From Levilinea sp. (GTDB lineage Bacteria; Chloroflexota; Anaerolineae; Anaerolineales; Anaerolineaceae), in NCBI GenBank assembly GCA_029975215.1, contig JARKPO010000053.1:20748-84747 (forward strand): a stretch of DNA of 64,000 nt, written 5' to 3'. The notes beneath the pieces were generated by a model. That model had not been told where the DNA came from, did no database searches, and saw only the letters and a list, made by a program, of their open reading frames with translations. A program made the position numbers and the translations under genes. Positions 19,361 through 27,702 of the stretch are shown here, piece after piece. Each line of letters starts with the position of its first letter. The first letter of the stretch is position 1.

Positions 19361-19692
19361 AGACTGTGATGAGGACGAGTACACATCGCCCCGGCGGTAC
19401 AGAGAGCAGTGAATGGTGAGAGACTGCCCGTACAGTGATGTGGAATGGACCTCGGAGTTGCAGGGCAAACGCAAAAGCCAGTAGCCCGCGCCGGAGCTGC
19501 CACCGTTATCCAGGCAAAGGGTATCGCGACCTTCGGGTTTGCCGTACCCCAAAGAGTGAGGCTGGCCTTTTCCCCCTTGTGGTGCATCACCGCAGGGGTT
19601 TTTTGTTAACAAGGCGCACAACAGCCTAATGTGGGTGGCACCACGGACCTGACACAGCGTTCGTCCCAACAGGGATGAACGCTGTTTTTATT
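19361..19692 (+). promoter_or_regulatory. tRNA-Trp T-box riboswitch
   Basis: A leader of about 330 nt with T-box hallmarks in order. These are the Stem I base with GATGAGGACGAGTA, the AGAGAGC element and GGTGAGAG bulge region of distal Stem I, and the specifier loop GGAATGGACC. In that loop TGG (19446-19448) is the Trp codon, followed by CGGAGTTGC. Later come a hairpin ending in TTTTTT (19572-19604), the T-box proper AATGTGGGTGGCACCACGG (19628-19646), and a terminator. Uncharged tRNA-Trp would stabilise the antiterminator and allow transcription of trpS and trpB2 when tryptophan is scarce. Codon and downstream gene agree. Confidence 0.9.
19656..19690 (+). terminator. Regulated terminator of the T-box
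   Basis: 12-bp stem AGCGTTCGTCCC/GGGATGAACGCT (one G-U pair), 4-nt loop, then GTTTTTATTT. It directly follows the T-box sequence, as expected for the terminator alternative. Confidence 0.85.
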
Positions 19693-19709
19693 TGCCAAAA
19701 GGAGACGCC

Positions 19710-20759
19710 ATGCCAACTGAAACCATCCTCACCGGACACCGCCCCACTGGCCCCCGCCATTTGGGTCACCTGGTCGGAACTCTGCACAATTGGGTCGCCC
19801 TGCAAAACACACACACCTGCTTCTTCCTGGTGGCCGACCTGCATGTGCTCACCACCGATTACGAGCACCCTCAGCGCATTTCTGCCAACATTCTCGACAC
19901 GGTACTGGATTGGCTCGCCGCCGGCATTGACCCCTCCCGCGCCACCCTCGTGCTGCAGTCAGCCGTCCCCGCCCATGCCCAATTTGCCGCCCTGCTGGGA
20001 ATGTTGGTCACGGTTGCCCGCCTGGAGCGCGTTCCCACCTATAAAGAGCAGACGCGCGAATTAGGCCTGACCCCCTCGTTGGGGCTGCTCTCGTATCCCG
20101 TTCTGCAGGCCGCCGACATCCTGCTCTACCGCGCTTCGGCTGTGCCCGTCGGCGAAGATCAGCTGCCCCATCTGGAACTCACCCGCGAACTGGCGCGCCG
20201 CCTGAACCAGCTCTATGACGCCGATTTTCCCCTGCCGCGCCCCCTGCTGGCCGCCCAGCCGCGCCTTCCCGGTGTGGATAACCGCACCATGCACAATTCG
20301 TACGGCAATGCCATTTATCTCAAAGATACCCCCGAGGAGACCGCCCGCAAAGTGATGCAAATGTACACCGACCCCACCCGCCTGCGCCCCACCGATCCCG
20401 GCCATGTGGAAGGCAACCCCGTGTTCACCTATCTGGATGCCTTTGACCCCCAGCCCGAAGCCCTGCAGGCGCTGAAAGAAAGTTACCGCGCCGGTAAGGT
20501 GGGAGATGTGGCCGTCAAGCAGCATCTCGCCGCCGTGCTGAACCAATCCCTGGCTCCCCTGCGCCAGCGCCGCAGCGAACTGGCCCGCCACCCCCAGGAC
20601 GTGTTGGATATTCTGCAAACCGGCTCGCAGCATGCCGCCAGCGTAGCCCAAGAAACACTCGACAACGTCCACCGCTGCCTGGGACTTTCCTTAGGCCAAT
20701 CGTTCAATCGTTTTTCCACCCCAGTTGAAATCGCGCCTCTGGTCGGCGCTTTCTGCTAA
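19710..20759 (+). CDS. trpS: Tryptophanyl-tRNA synthetase
   Basis: 349-aa class I synthetase charging tRNA-Trp. The N-terminal signature is [18 protein letters not shown] (HIGH region). Other Trp-type elements are [46 protein letters not shown] and [19 protein letters not shown]. The KMSKS loop reads [12 protein letters not shown], so the usual lysines are replaced; SYGNAI is kept. I use the ATG at 19710, which follows AAAAGGAG, instead of the track's TTG at 19692. It is controlled by the T-box upstream. trpB2 starts 31 bp downstream with its own AAGGAGG. Confidence 0.94.
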   Translation: MPTETILTGHRPTGPRHLGHLVGTLHNWVALQNTHTCFFLVADLHVLTTDYEHPQRISANILDTVLDWLAAGIDPSRATLVLQSAVPAHAQFAALLGMLVTVARLERVPTYKEQTRELGLTPSLGLLSYPVLQAADILLYRASAVPVGEDQLPHLELTRELARRLNQLYDADFPLPRPLLAAQPRLPGVDNRTMHNSYGNAIYLKDTPEETARKVMQMYTDPTRLRPTDPGHVEGNPVFTYLDAFDPQPEALQALKESYRAGKVGDVAVKQHLAAVLNQSLAPLRQRRSELARHPQDVLDILQTGSQHAASVAQETLDNVHRCLGLSLGQSFNRFSTPVEIAPLVGAFC

Positions 20760-20790
20760 CCACCCCAATCATCTTAAGGAGGAATTCACC

Positions 20791-22170
20791 ATGTCCGAAC
20801 AAACCCGTTTTCTCTTGAGCGAAAATGATATCCCCAAAACCTGGTACAACATCAACGCCGACAGCCCCGTAGTCCCGGCGCCTGTTCTGCACCCCGGAAC
20901 GTTAGAACCGGTCACCCCCGATTTCCTCAGCGTGCTCTTCCCCATGGAACTGATCTTGCAAGAGATCAGCACCGAGCGCTATATTGACATCCCCGAACCC
21001 GTGCGCGAGATTTACCGCCTGTGGAGGCCCACCCCCCTGATCCGCGCCCTGCGGCTGGAGCGCGCCCTGGGCACCCCTGCCCATATCTACTACAAGTACG
21101 AAGGCGCTTCCCCCTCCGGCAGCCATAAATCCAACACCGCCGTGGCACAGGCCTTTTACAATAAAGCCGCCGGAACCCGCGCCCTCACCACTGAAACTGG
21201 CGCCGGGCAGTGGGGTTCAGCCCTCTCGATGGCCTGCCAGTTCTTCAACCTGGATTTGGAAGTGTACATGGTCAAGGTGTCGTACGACCAAAAGCCCTAC
21301 CGCCGCTTCTTGATGGAAACCTTCGGCGCGCAAGTCTTTGCCAGCCCCACCCAGCGCACCCAGTCGGGCCGCAGCATCCTGGCCGCCGACCCCAACAGCC
21401 CCGGCTCCCTGGGCATTGCCATCTCTGAGGCGGTCGAAGTGGCGGCGGCATCCGGTGGAGCAAAAAAATACAGCCTCGGTTCCGTGCTCAACCATGTCCT
21501 CCTGCACCAGACTGTCATCGGCGAAGAATCCCTCAAGCAGATGGACCTCGCCAATGAATATCCGGATGTCGTCATCGGCTGTGTCGGCGGCGGCTCCAAC
21601 TTCTCCGGCATCGCCTTCCCCTTCCTGCGCGAAAATCTGCGCAGCGGCCAACGTACCCGCCTGGTAGCGGTCGAACCCGCCGCCACGCCCTCCCTCACCC
21701 GCGGCATCTATGCCTTTGACTACGGCGACACCGCCCGCATGGCGCCGGTGGTGAAAATGCACACCCTCGGCCACGATTTCATCCCCCCCTCCATCCACGC
21801 CGGCGGCCTGCGCTATCACGGCATGGCCCCCGCCCTCTCCGCGTTGGTAGATGCTGGTCTGGTAGAAGCCGTAGCCGTGCGCCAATTGGAAACCTTTGAA
21901 GCCGCCCGCCTGTTTGCCCACACCGAAGGTTTGGTGCCTGCGCCTGAATCGGCACACGCTATCCGTGCCGCCATTGACGAGGCTCTGCAGGCCAAAGCCC
22001 AGGGCGAAAAGCGCGTCATCCTCTTCAACCTCTCCGGACACGGCAATTTTGACCTGGCCGCCTACAATGCCTTCAACTCCGGTGCATTGGAAAATGACGA
22101 CCTGTCTGAAGAAGACATCGCCAATATCCCCGACCGCCTGCCCCAGGTGAATCTGCCCATCCCAGCCTAA
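20791..22170 (+). CDS. trpB2: TrpB2-type tryptophan synthase beta chain (TrpB-like PLP enzyme)
   Basis: 459-aa PLP enzyme condensing indole with serine (or O-phosphoserine in some members) to tryptophan. The PLP lysine is in [17 protein letters not shown] and the phosphate-binding loop is [16 protein letters not shown]. The long N-terminal extension with GRPTPL-like [17 protein letters not shown] and the [16 protein letters not shown] segment mark the TrpB2 subgroup, which works without TrpA. No trpA or other trp gene is in the window. AAGGAGG sits eight bases before the ATG. Together with trpS it forms a T-box-controlled unit. A 19-bp stem terminator follows. Confidence 0.92.
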   Translation: MSEQTRFLLSENDIPKTWYNINADSPVVPAPVLHPGTLEPVTPDFLSVLFPMELILQEISTERYIDIPEPVREIYRLWRPTPLIRALRLERALGTPAHIYYKYEGASPSGSHKSNTAVAQAFYNKAAGTRALTTETGAGQWGSALSMACQFFNLDLEVYMVKVSYDQKPYRRFLMETFGAQVFASPTQRTQSGRSILAADPNSPGSLGIAISEAVEVAAASGGAKKYSLGSVLNHVLLHQTVIGEESLKQMDLANEYPDVVIGCVGGGSNFSGIAFPFLRENLRSGQRTRLVAVEPAATPSLTRGIYAFDYGDTARMAPVVKMHTLGHDFIPPSIHAGGLRYHGMAPALSALVDAGLVEAVAVRQLETFEAARLFAHTEGLVPAPESAHAIRAAIDEALQAKAQGEKRVILFNLSGHGNFDLAAYNAFNSGALENDDLSEEDIANIPDRLPQVNLPIPA

Positions 22171-22188
22171 GCCGACCGTGCCATAATC

Positions 22189-22239
22189 AACACCCCTGGA
22201 TCTGGGCCCAAAAGCCCAAATCCAGGGGTGTTCTATTTT
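22189..22239 (+). terminator. Intrinsic terminator after trpB2
   Basis: 19-bp stem AACACCCCTGGATCTGGGC/GCCCAAATCCAGGGGTGTT with one mismatch, then CTATTTT. Confidence 0.85.
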
Positions 22240-22258
22240 CAGTCTTGTTTCGGTGAGC

Positions 22259-23425
22259 CTATCCGGCTTCCATGCCGATCAAGACCACCTGTATCTGTTG
22301 GTTGAGGGCCTGCGGGGGCTTTTCCGGCAGGGTGCGCACCACCTGACCCAACGTATACGCGCCTACCAGTGGGATCTGCTTTCCCACCACCCCTTGTACG
22401 GCTTCCAAGAAGCGCGGCGACTGGCTTTCAAACAGATAATGCCAGCTCACATCCGCAAAGACCAGTGCAGCCGCCGGAACCGCCCCACCCAACATGGTCA
22501 GGGCCTCTTCTGCCGCGCTTTGCGCCGCGCGCACACATGCATCCGGGTCGCCCACCATCAGCCGTGCCATCACCCCCGCTTCTACAGGAGCGTTCATACG
22601 CAGCGCACCGTCCGCTTCCATGCGCACCGGTGTGCGGATGCTTAAATCGGAGCTGCCGGGGAATTCTTCTAAACCCAACGGGTACAGCCGGATCAAATCT
22701 GCCAGCGGCGGTGTGCGCCAATCCTGCAAACTGGCTCCAAACACCTCCTCATACACCTCCGCCGGGGTGCGCCCGTCCATGCGCGTCACGCGCAGTCCGT
22801 CCACACGCTCCACCGCAAAACTCAGACCCACATCTCGCCAGCCGCTGCCGATCCCCACCCCCAGGCGCGCCCGCCCCCCCAGTTCCAACGCGCTCAAGGC
22901 CCCGCCCGCGGTTTGGCCGGAGCCAATTAATTCACACAGCTCCCCATTGGTAGGAACCGCCAACCCCCCCGCCAACGCCACAGGCAGCTCAGTCAGCGCA
23001 CTGCACACCGCGGCGCAGTCCCCCCGCACCCCATCCGCAGCGATCAGCAGACCTGCGCTGCTGGAACCGGCCATCTGCATGCCAATCTGCGCCGCAGCCG
23101 TCTTGCCGTCCTGCCCATAATTGGCCAACCAGATGCCGCGCGCGCGCATCTCTGCCCCGCCCAGCAGCAAAACTGCCGCCCGCCGGGGATGATCCTGATT
23201 GCTGTGCAGAATGCGCGGGCTGCCCATCCCCCACAGGGGGATATTTCCCAAAACCCCGCTGACCCCATGCACCAGCTCACTGCCGTCAAACTCCTGTGAA
23301 AACAACACCACCCCAGCCGCAGGCCGTTGGGTTCCCAGGGCGTTCAGCGCCTTCTGAACCGCGTCTAAACCAGCCTCACGTCCGTCTAACCCTTCACCTA
23401 TCCCCAAAGCCGCGTTGTTTGCCAA
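22259..23425 (-). CDS. FIST-domain sensory protein
   Basis: 388 aa with FIST_N (about 30-215) and FIST_C (about 215-360) features. These include GVVLFSQEFDG, NIPLWGMGSPRIL, RAAVLLLGGAEMRARG and the C-terminal FADVSWHYLFESQSPRFLEAV with GAYTLGQVV. FIST domains are proposed to bind small ligands and usually sit beside or inside signalling proteins. The start is TTG with GGGGAGG five bases upstream. It lies 17 bp after the histidine kinase stop, so the pair is coupled, and the FIST protein probably senses input for that kinase. That partnership is inferred from context. Confidence 0.85.
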   Translation of the reverse strand: MANNAALGIGEGLDGREAGLDAVQKALNALGTQRPAAGVVLFSQEFDGSELVHGVSGVLGNIPLWGMGSPRILHSNQDHPRRAAVLLLGGAEMRARGIWLANYGQDGKTAAAQIGMQMAGSSSAGLLIAADGVRGDCAAVCSALTELPVALAGGLAVPTNGELCELIGSGQTAGGALSALELGGRARLGVGIGSGWRDVGLSFAVERVDGLRVTRMDGRTPAEVYEEVFGASLQDWRTPPLADLIRLYPLGLEEFPGSSDLSIRTPVRMEADGALRMNAPVEAGVMARLMVGDPDACVRAAQSAAEEALTMLGGAVPAAALVFADVSWHYLFESQSPRFLEAVQGVVGKQIPLVGAYTLGQVVRTLPEKPPQALNQQIQVVLIGMEAG

Positions 23426-23442
23426 GCCATCCTCCCCGCGGC

Positions 23443-26400
23443 CTACTCAGCCACTGGTACGGTAAAGTGGAATGTCGTTCCCTTGCGGAATTCGCTCTCA
23501 AACCAGATGCGCCCCCCCTGCATTTCCACCAGGCTTTTGGTGATATTCAGCCCCAAGCCTGTCCCCGGTGATTTGCGCGTTTCGGCATCTTCGGAGCGGA
23601 AGAATTTTTGGAAGATCTTCTTCTGATCCTCTTCGTTGATGCCGATACCGGTATCCCGCACCCAGAAATGCACCACCTGAGGCGCGCCCTCCGGGTCCCA
23701 ACGGTTCTCACAAGCCTCCGCCGAAACGTACACATATCCGCCGTTCGGCGTGTATTTGTAGGCGTTGCTCATCAGGTTGGTGATCACCTGCAGCAGCCGC
23801 ACCCGGTCGCCCCATACTGCCGGTAAATCCTCCGGCATGGTGATGTCCAACACCTGCCCCTTATCCTTGATCTGCTGCTGAAGCGAGCGCGCCACCTCGT
23901 CCACCACTTCACGCAGTACCGTGGACTTAAATTCCAGCTTCAAGCGCCCCGCCTCAATGCGCGACACATCCGCCAGATCGGTCACCAGGGTGGCCATGCG
24001 CTCCACATTGGAACGGATCGTGGCCAGGAAGTTAGCCTGCGCGTCATTAATCGGCCCCACCGCCCCCTTGGCCAGCAGTTCACTGTACCCTTTGATAGAG
24101 GTCATCGGGTTTTTCAGCTCATGAGACACAAAGGACACAAATTCGCTCTTGGCCACGTTCGCCGCCTGCACCGCCGCGTAGAGCTGCGCGTTGGAAATGG
24201 CAATGGCGGCGTGATCGCACAGACGCTCCAAAAATCCCAGACGGTCGGGGTTGAGCGCGCGCTCCTCGCGGCTTTCCAGCATCAAAATCGCGGTCGTGCT
24301 CGTCTCCCGCCGAATCGGCAGCAGGGTGATCCACTTGCCGCCCGTCAGCAGCCCCTGGTCCACATCTTTGCCCACTGCCAGCAAACGTGCCTCACCGCTC
24401 TCGGCAGTTTCACCCAGCGCGCAGCGGCTGAGGGGGATCAGATCCTCTTGATAGGGTTCCAGTTCGGCCTGATATCCTTCGGAGGCCATCACCTGAACGC
24501 CGTCCTCATGGATCACTCCCACCAGCCCCGCCTCACATTTGGACTGGCGCAGTGCCCATTCCAGGGTAATGCGCATCGCTCGACCAGGTTCCAGACTGGC
24601 GTTCAGTTCGCGGTCCACACGCTGCATGATCGAAAGTTCTTCCACACGCGCCGCCAGGGCCTGATCGGTCAGCGTGTAAAGGCGTGCGTTTTCCAAAGCT
24701 ACCGCCGCCTGAGCCGCAAAGGCCGAGAGCAAATCCTGGTCGTCGCGGTCAAAGGGCGAGCCGTCGCGCTTATTGATGACTTCAATCACGCCCAGCACCG
24801 TATCCTTCACCATCAGCGGCACAGCCAGCAAGCCGCGGGTGGTGAAGCCGGTCTGCTTGTCGGTCTGCGGGGCCCACACCTCAGATCCTTGAGTCGAGTT
24901 GACAATCACCGCCTGGCGGTTGACCACCGCCTTGCCCACCACACCGCTGCCGGGCGGCAGGCGTTTGTTAATCAAGTCGCTGGCCACCGGGCCCACTGTG
25001 ACCTTAAACACGAGTTCATCCGTCTGCTCATCCATCATGAACAGCGTGCCCGCCTCGCATTCCAAAATGTCCACCGCCGACTGCAAGATGTTTTGCAGCA
25101 GGGGCTCGGTCTCCAGGGTCGAAGTCAGTTGGCGGGTCACATCGTTCAGCGAGGCCAGCTGCCGCGCGCGCCGCTCGGTTTCCTGCAGCAGCCGCGCCTT
25201 CACAATCGCCCCCGCCACCTGATCAGCGATCGCCTGCAGAAGGTTTAACTGCTCGCGGGTAAAGGTTCCAGCCGCGTCGCGACGCGCCAGGCTCAGCGAA
25301 CCGATAGTTTCAGCCCCTGCATTCAGCGGAACCCCCATCCAGGCGTACACGCCCTTGCGCGTCACGCTGATGCCGTGCTGGCCGCATTCACGCGCGTAAT
25401 CATCGGTCAAAATCGCTCGCCGCTGACGAATAATTTCCTGCTCCAAAACCTGCCCGGCCTCAATGGGTTTATTCTCTTTCTGCGGGTAACGCTCATCGTT
25501 CTCCACACAGAAAATTTCCACCAAAGCCCCGCTCTCACGGTCAAACAGCAGGATATGAAAATCATCCGTCCGCAAAATCTGGGTGGTCTGAGCGTAAATC
25601 AGCTCCAGAATGTCGTCCAACGTCAGAGTAATGTTGATCCCCTGGGCCACGCGCGTCAGCACGTTCATTTCGCGCACGCGGTTTTCCATATTGGCCACCA
25701 CCTGGGCGCGTTCAATGGCCAGCGCCGCCTGGTCGTTTAAAGCCTCCAGGAAGTTAACCTCGCGCGAGGTGTAGGGCTCGCCCGAAAGCCGTGCCCCCAA
25801 TGCCATCCACCCCGCCAGGCGCTGCCGCCCAGGCAAGGGGATAAAGAGCTGCGCCTGCAAAAGCTGCAAGCGCGCCTGCTCCGTGCGCAGTTCCACCGGC
25901 AGGGCGCGCAGATCGTTCAGGAAAAAGGTGGCTTTCTTGCGGTTCAAAGCGCTGACCAGCGGGCTGTGCGCCGGAAAGCGCAGATCGCTGGTGTTGCGGT
26001 TGTTTTCGTCCGGCGTCGCCAAATACATTTCGCTCAGCGGGTCATACACAAACAGGTGCAGTTGGCTGGGCATCACCGAACGGTTCACGTACTCGCGCAG
26101 GGTGCGGATGATCTGATGAACTTCAATGGTGGAGGTCAGTTCGCCGCTGAAAGTTTGCAGCCGCTCCTGAAACGCCTGTTCCCCACGGAAGAACAGGGTG
26201 TCCACCGAGCGTTCCATCGCTTGATACAGGGGCTTAAATGCCAGCGCCAGCAGGAAGAACACCAGCGCGTTCAGCAGCACCTGGTTCCCCACCCAGCGCT
26301 GGAAAATCATCCCTAGCCCTGTCACCAGCAAAGCGTAGCCCATGCTCACCAGCACCGCCAGGGTGGCGTACAGCACCGTGCGGCTGAGAATAAAATCGGT

Positions 26401-27186
26401 GTTGAGCATGCGAAAGCGCTGCAAGATATAGGTGGACACCATCGGGAAAACCACCATCGGCGCCAGCAAAAATGGTGAAAAATTCAGCGGCCAGAAACGG
26501 CTGATGACAAACCAGATGCCCAGCGGAGCCAGGGCAATCACCAGCGCCCAGGTCATCAGCCGCACCTGTTCACGGTCCACGGTGGAGCCCAGACGCATGC
26601 GCCGCAGCCAAAGCCAAACCGCCAGCCCGGCCAACCCCAGTGCTGCAAAAACCGTCGCCAGGCCGCGCAGCCAGGGCTGCGCCCCCAACGCCAAAGCCGC
26701 TGCCCCCAACGCCAGACCCAACCCGTACACCAGCACCGTCAGCGGTGGGAAATGTCCCACCACCGCGTCATCCTGCGGGAAGCGCAGCATTAAATCCACC
26801 GCGCCAGCCCCCGTCAGCGCCAGGGCCAACGTCCAGCCTGCTGTCCACTGCTGGGTATTGTAGGCGTCGAACAAACCAGCGCATACCCAGGCAATGGAGA
26901 CCGCCAGCATGGTAAAGGCTCGCCCGCTGGGGTGCGCACGCCGCACCAAAAATACCCAGGCCCCGCTCACCAGATAGACCACACCTACCAGGTAGGCAAA
27001 CAGGCGGTAAGGCGGTCCAAAGCTGCCCCCCGGCTGTATCTCGGCTGTTCCCGGCCAGTGCACCGCCTGGCCAAAATACAGCGCAAAGGCGGCCAACCCA
27101 GCCAGCAAGTAAGCCAAAACCAGCCCTTGCAAGATCAAACTGCGGTCTAGGGTTTGACGACGGAAGAATGGACGCACTTCGTTCAT
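23443..27186 (-). CDS. Multi-GAF membrane sensor histidine kinase
   Basis: 1247 aa. The N-terminus (about 1-330) has roughly nine hydrophobic helices resembling 7TM-type sensor modules. Four GAF domains follow (about 340-500, 505-675, 690-850, 855-1010), the third being clearest (CEAGTLFMMDEQTDELVF ... GSGVVGKAV). HisKA has FVSHELKNPMTSIKGYSELL with the phospho-accepting His, and HATPase_c has ITNLMSNAYKYTPNGG (N box), VRDTGIGINEED (G1) and SPGTGLGLNI (G2). No receiver domain is present and no response regulator gene is in the window, so its partner is elsewhere. It is the first gene of the pair with the FIST protein. Confidence 0.92.
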   Translation of the reverse strand: MNEVRPFFRRQTLDRSLILQGLVLAYLLAGLAAFALYFGQAVHWPGTAEIQPGGSFGPPYRLFAYLVGVVYLVSGAWVFLVRRAHPSGRAFTMLAVSIAWVCAGLFDAYNTQQWTAGWTLALALTGAGAVDLMLRFPQDDAVVGHFPPLTVLVYGLGLALGAAALALGAQPWLRGLATVFAALGLAGLAVWLWLRRMRLGSTVDREQVRLMTWALVIALAPLGIWFVISRFWPLNFSPFLLAPMVVFPMVSTYILQRFRMLNTDFILSRTVLYATLAVLVSMGYALLVTGLGMIFQRWVGNQVLLNALVFFLLALAFKPLYQAMERSVDTLFFRGEQAFQERLQTFSGELTSTIEVHQIIRTLREYVNRSVMPSQLHLFVYDPLSEMYLATPDENNRNTSDLRFPAHSPLVSALNRKKATFFLNDLRALPVELRTEQARLQLLQAQLFIPLPGRQRLAGWMALGARLSGEPYTSREVNFLEALNDQAALAIERAQVVANMENRVREMNVLTRVAQGINITLTLDDILELIYAQTTQILRTDDFHILLFDRESGALVEIFCVENDERYPQKENKPIEAGQVLEQEIIRQRRAILTDDYARECGQHGISVTRKGVYAWMGVPLNAGAETIGSLSLARRDAAGTFTREQLNLLQAIADQVAGAIVKARLLQETERRARQLASLNDVTRQLTSTLETEPLLQNILQSAVDILECEAGTLFMMDEQTDELVFKVTVGPVASDLINKRLPPGSGVVGKAVVNRQAVIVNSTQGSEVWAPQTDKQTGFTTRGLLAVPLMVKDTVLGVIEVINKRDGSPFDRDDQDLLSAFAAQAAVALENARLYTLTDQALAARVEELSIMQRVDRELNASLEPGRAMRITLEWALRQSKCEAGLVGVIHEDGVQVMASEGYQAELEPYQEDLIPLSRCALGETAESGEARLLAVGKDVDQGLLTGGKWITLLPIRRETSTTAILMLESREERALNPDRLGFLERLCDHAAIAISNAQLYAAVQAANVAKSEFVSFVSHELKNPMTSIKGYSELLAKGAVGPINDAQANFLATIRSNVERMATLVTDLADVSRIEAGRLKLEFKSTVLREVVDEVARSLQQQIKDKGQVLDITMPEDLPAVWGDRVRLLQVITNLMSNAYKYTPNGGYVYVSAEACENRWDPEGAPQVVHFWVRDTGIGINEEDQKKIFQKFFRSEDAETRKSPGTGLGLNITKSLVEMQGGRIWFESEFRKGTTFHFTVPVAE

Positions 27187-27347
27187 GAAGATCCTTTGTT
27201 GGCTAGGCTGCCTGCCGTGTGTTCTCGCAAATCGGCCCGGTCTCGCTGCCGCGCATTCATTGATTTTTTACAGTGATCCTTACACGTTCTGTGCCAAACA
27301 GCACCAGAAAGAAAATCCCACCGGCCCCAAACCGGCCTCCCCAAAAT

Positions 27348-27533
27348 CAGCAAAAACCCTGGTCATGGGGTTAACTGGATTCACCCGCAGGTGCGGAAGA
27401 GACTTCCACACCGCGGGCCTCATTCTGCCAGCACAGCGGTCCTTCGGTTGGCGGTCAGTTGTCTGCGGTACCACCAGCGTGCCATGCTCCTGGAAATCTC
27501 CCATACATTCCGAGATGAGTCTGGCTTCTGCTG
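27348..27533 (-). ncRNA. ssrS: Candidate 6S-like structured RNA
   Basis: A perfect TATAAT on the minus strand (27540-27535) is followed directly by CAGCAGAAGCC. About 186 nt later GGGTTTTTGCTG occurs, which pairs with it in an 11-bp closing stem including two G-U pairs. Inside, CCCGCGGTGTGGAAG and CTTCCGCACCTGCGGG form a strong hairpin arm, and further short complementary blocks suggest a rod with internal bubbles. Length, closing stem and promoter resemble 6S RNA. No diagnostic 6S sequence signature could be verified, so the symbol is tentative. It may alternatively be a kinase leader. Confidence 0.33.
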
Positions 27534-27534
27534 T

Positions 27535-27540
27535 ATTATA
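27535..27540 (-). promoter_or_regulatory. -10 box on the minus strand for the candidate RNA
   Basis: TATAAT read on the minus strand. No convincing -35 lies 16-18 bp upstream. The first bases after it are the 5' arm of the closing stem. Confidence 0.4.
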
Positions 27541-27702
27541 CCAACTGCCGCGCCCAGATGTTTACCCTCTGCCCCGATTCAGCACACCTGCAAATAACCT
27601 GTAAGGCTGAGCGGTGTCTTTTCCTCTCCACTCCATCCCGTGTCCATTCGGGGTAAACAGAGTCTGGCAATTTATTACTAAATCACTATACTTATTAACA
27701 AC

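Larger units (their letters stand above)
27187..27702. other. Gene-free divergent region of 516 bp
   Basis: Lies between the leftward kinase and the rightward methylase-like gene. A 139-aa plus-strand ORF here has poor composition and no motif, and I do not accept it. The left half contains GC-rich inverted sequences (CCGGCCCCAAACCGG near 27320). The centre (27348-27533, minus strand) is a candidate structured RNA. The last 100 bp are AT-rich, with possible -10 elements (TATACTTAT near 27690) for the gene at 27703. Confidence 0.6.

Noticed and set aside
27465-27475. GGTGGTACCGC on the minus strand, resembling a T-box antiterminator core
   Set aside because: Only about 60 nt separate it from the predicted transcription start, too short for Stem I, and no terminator alternative or synthetase/biosynthesis gene follows.
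27185-27604. 139-aa plus-strand ORF upstream of the methylase-like gene
   Set aside because: Cys/Pro/Ser-rich, no motif, no ribosome-binding site, and it covers the candidate structured RNA.
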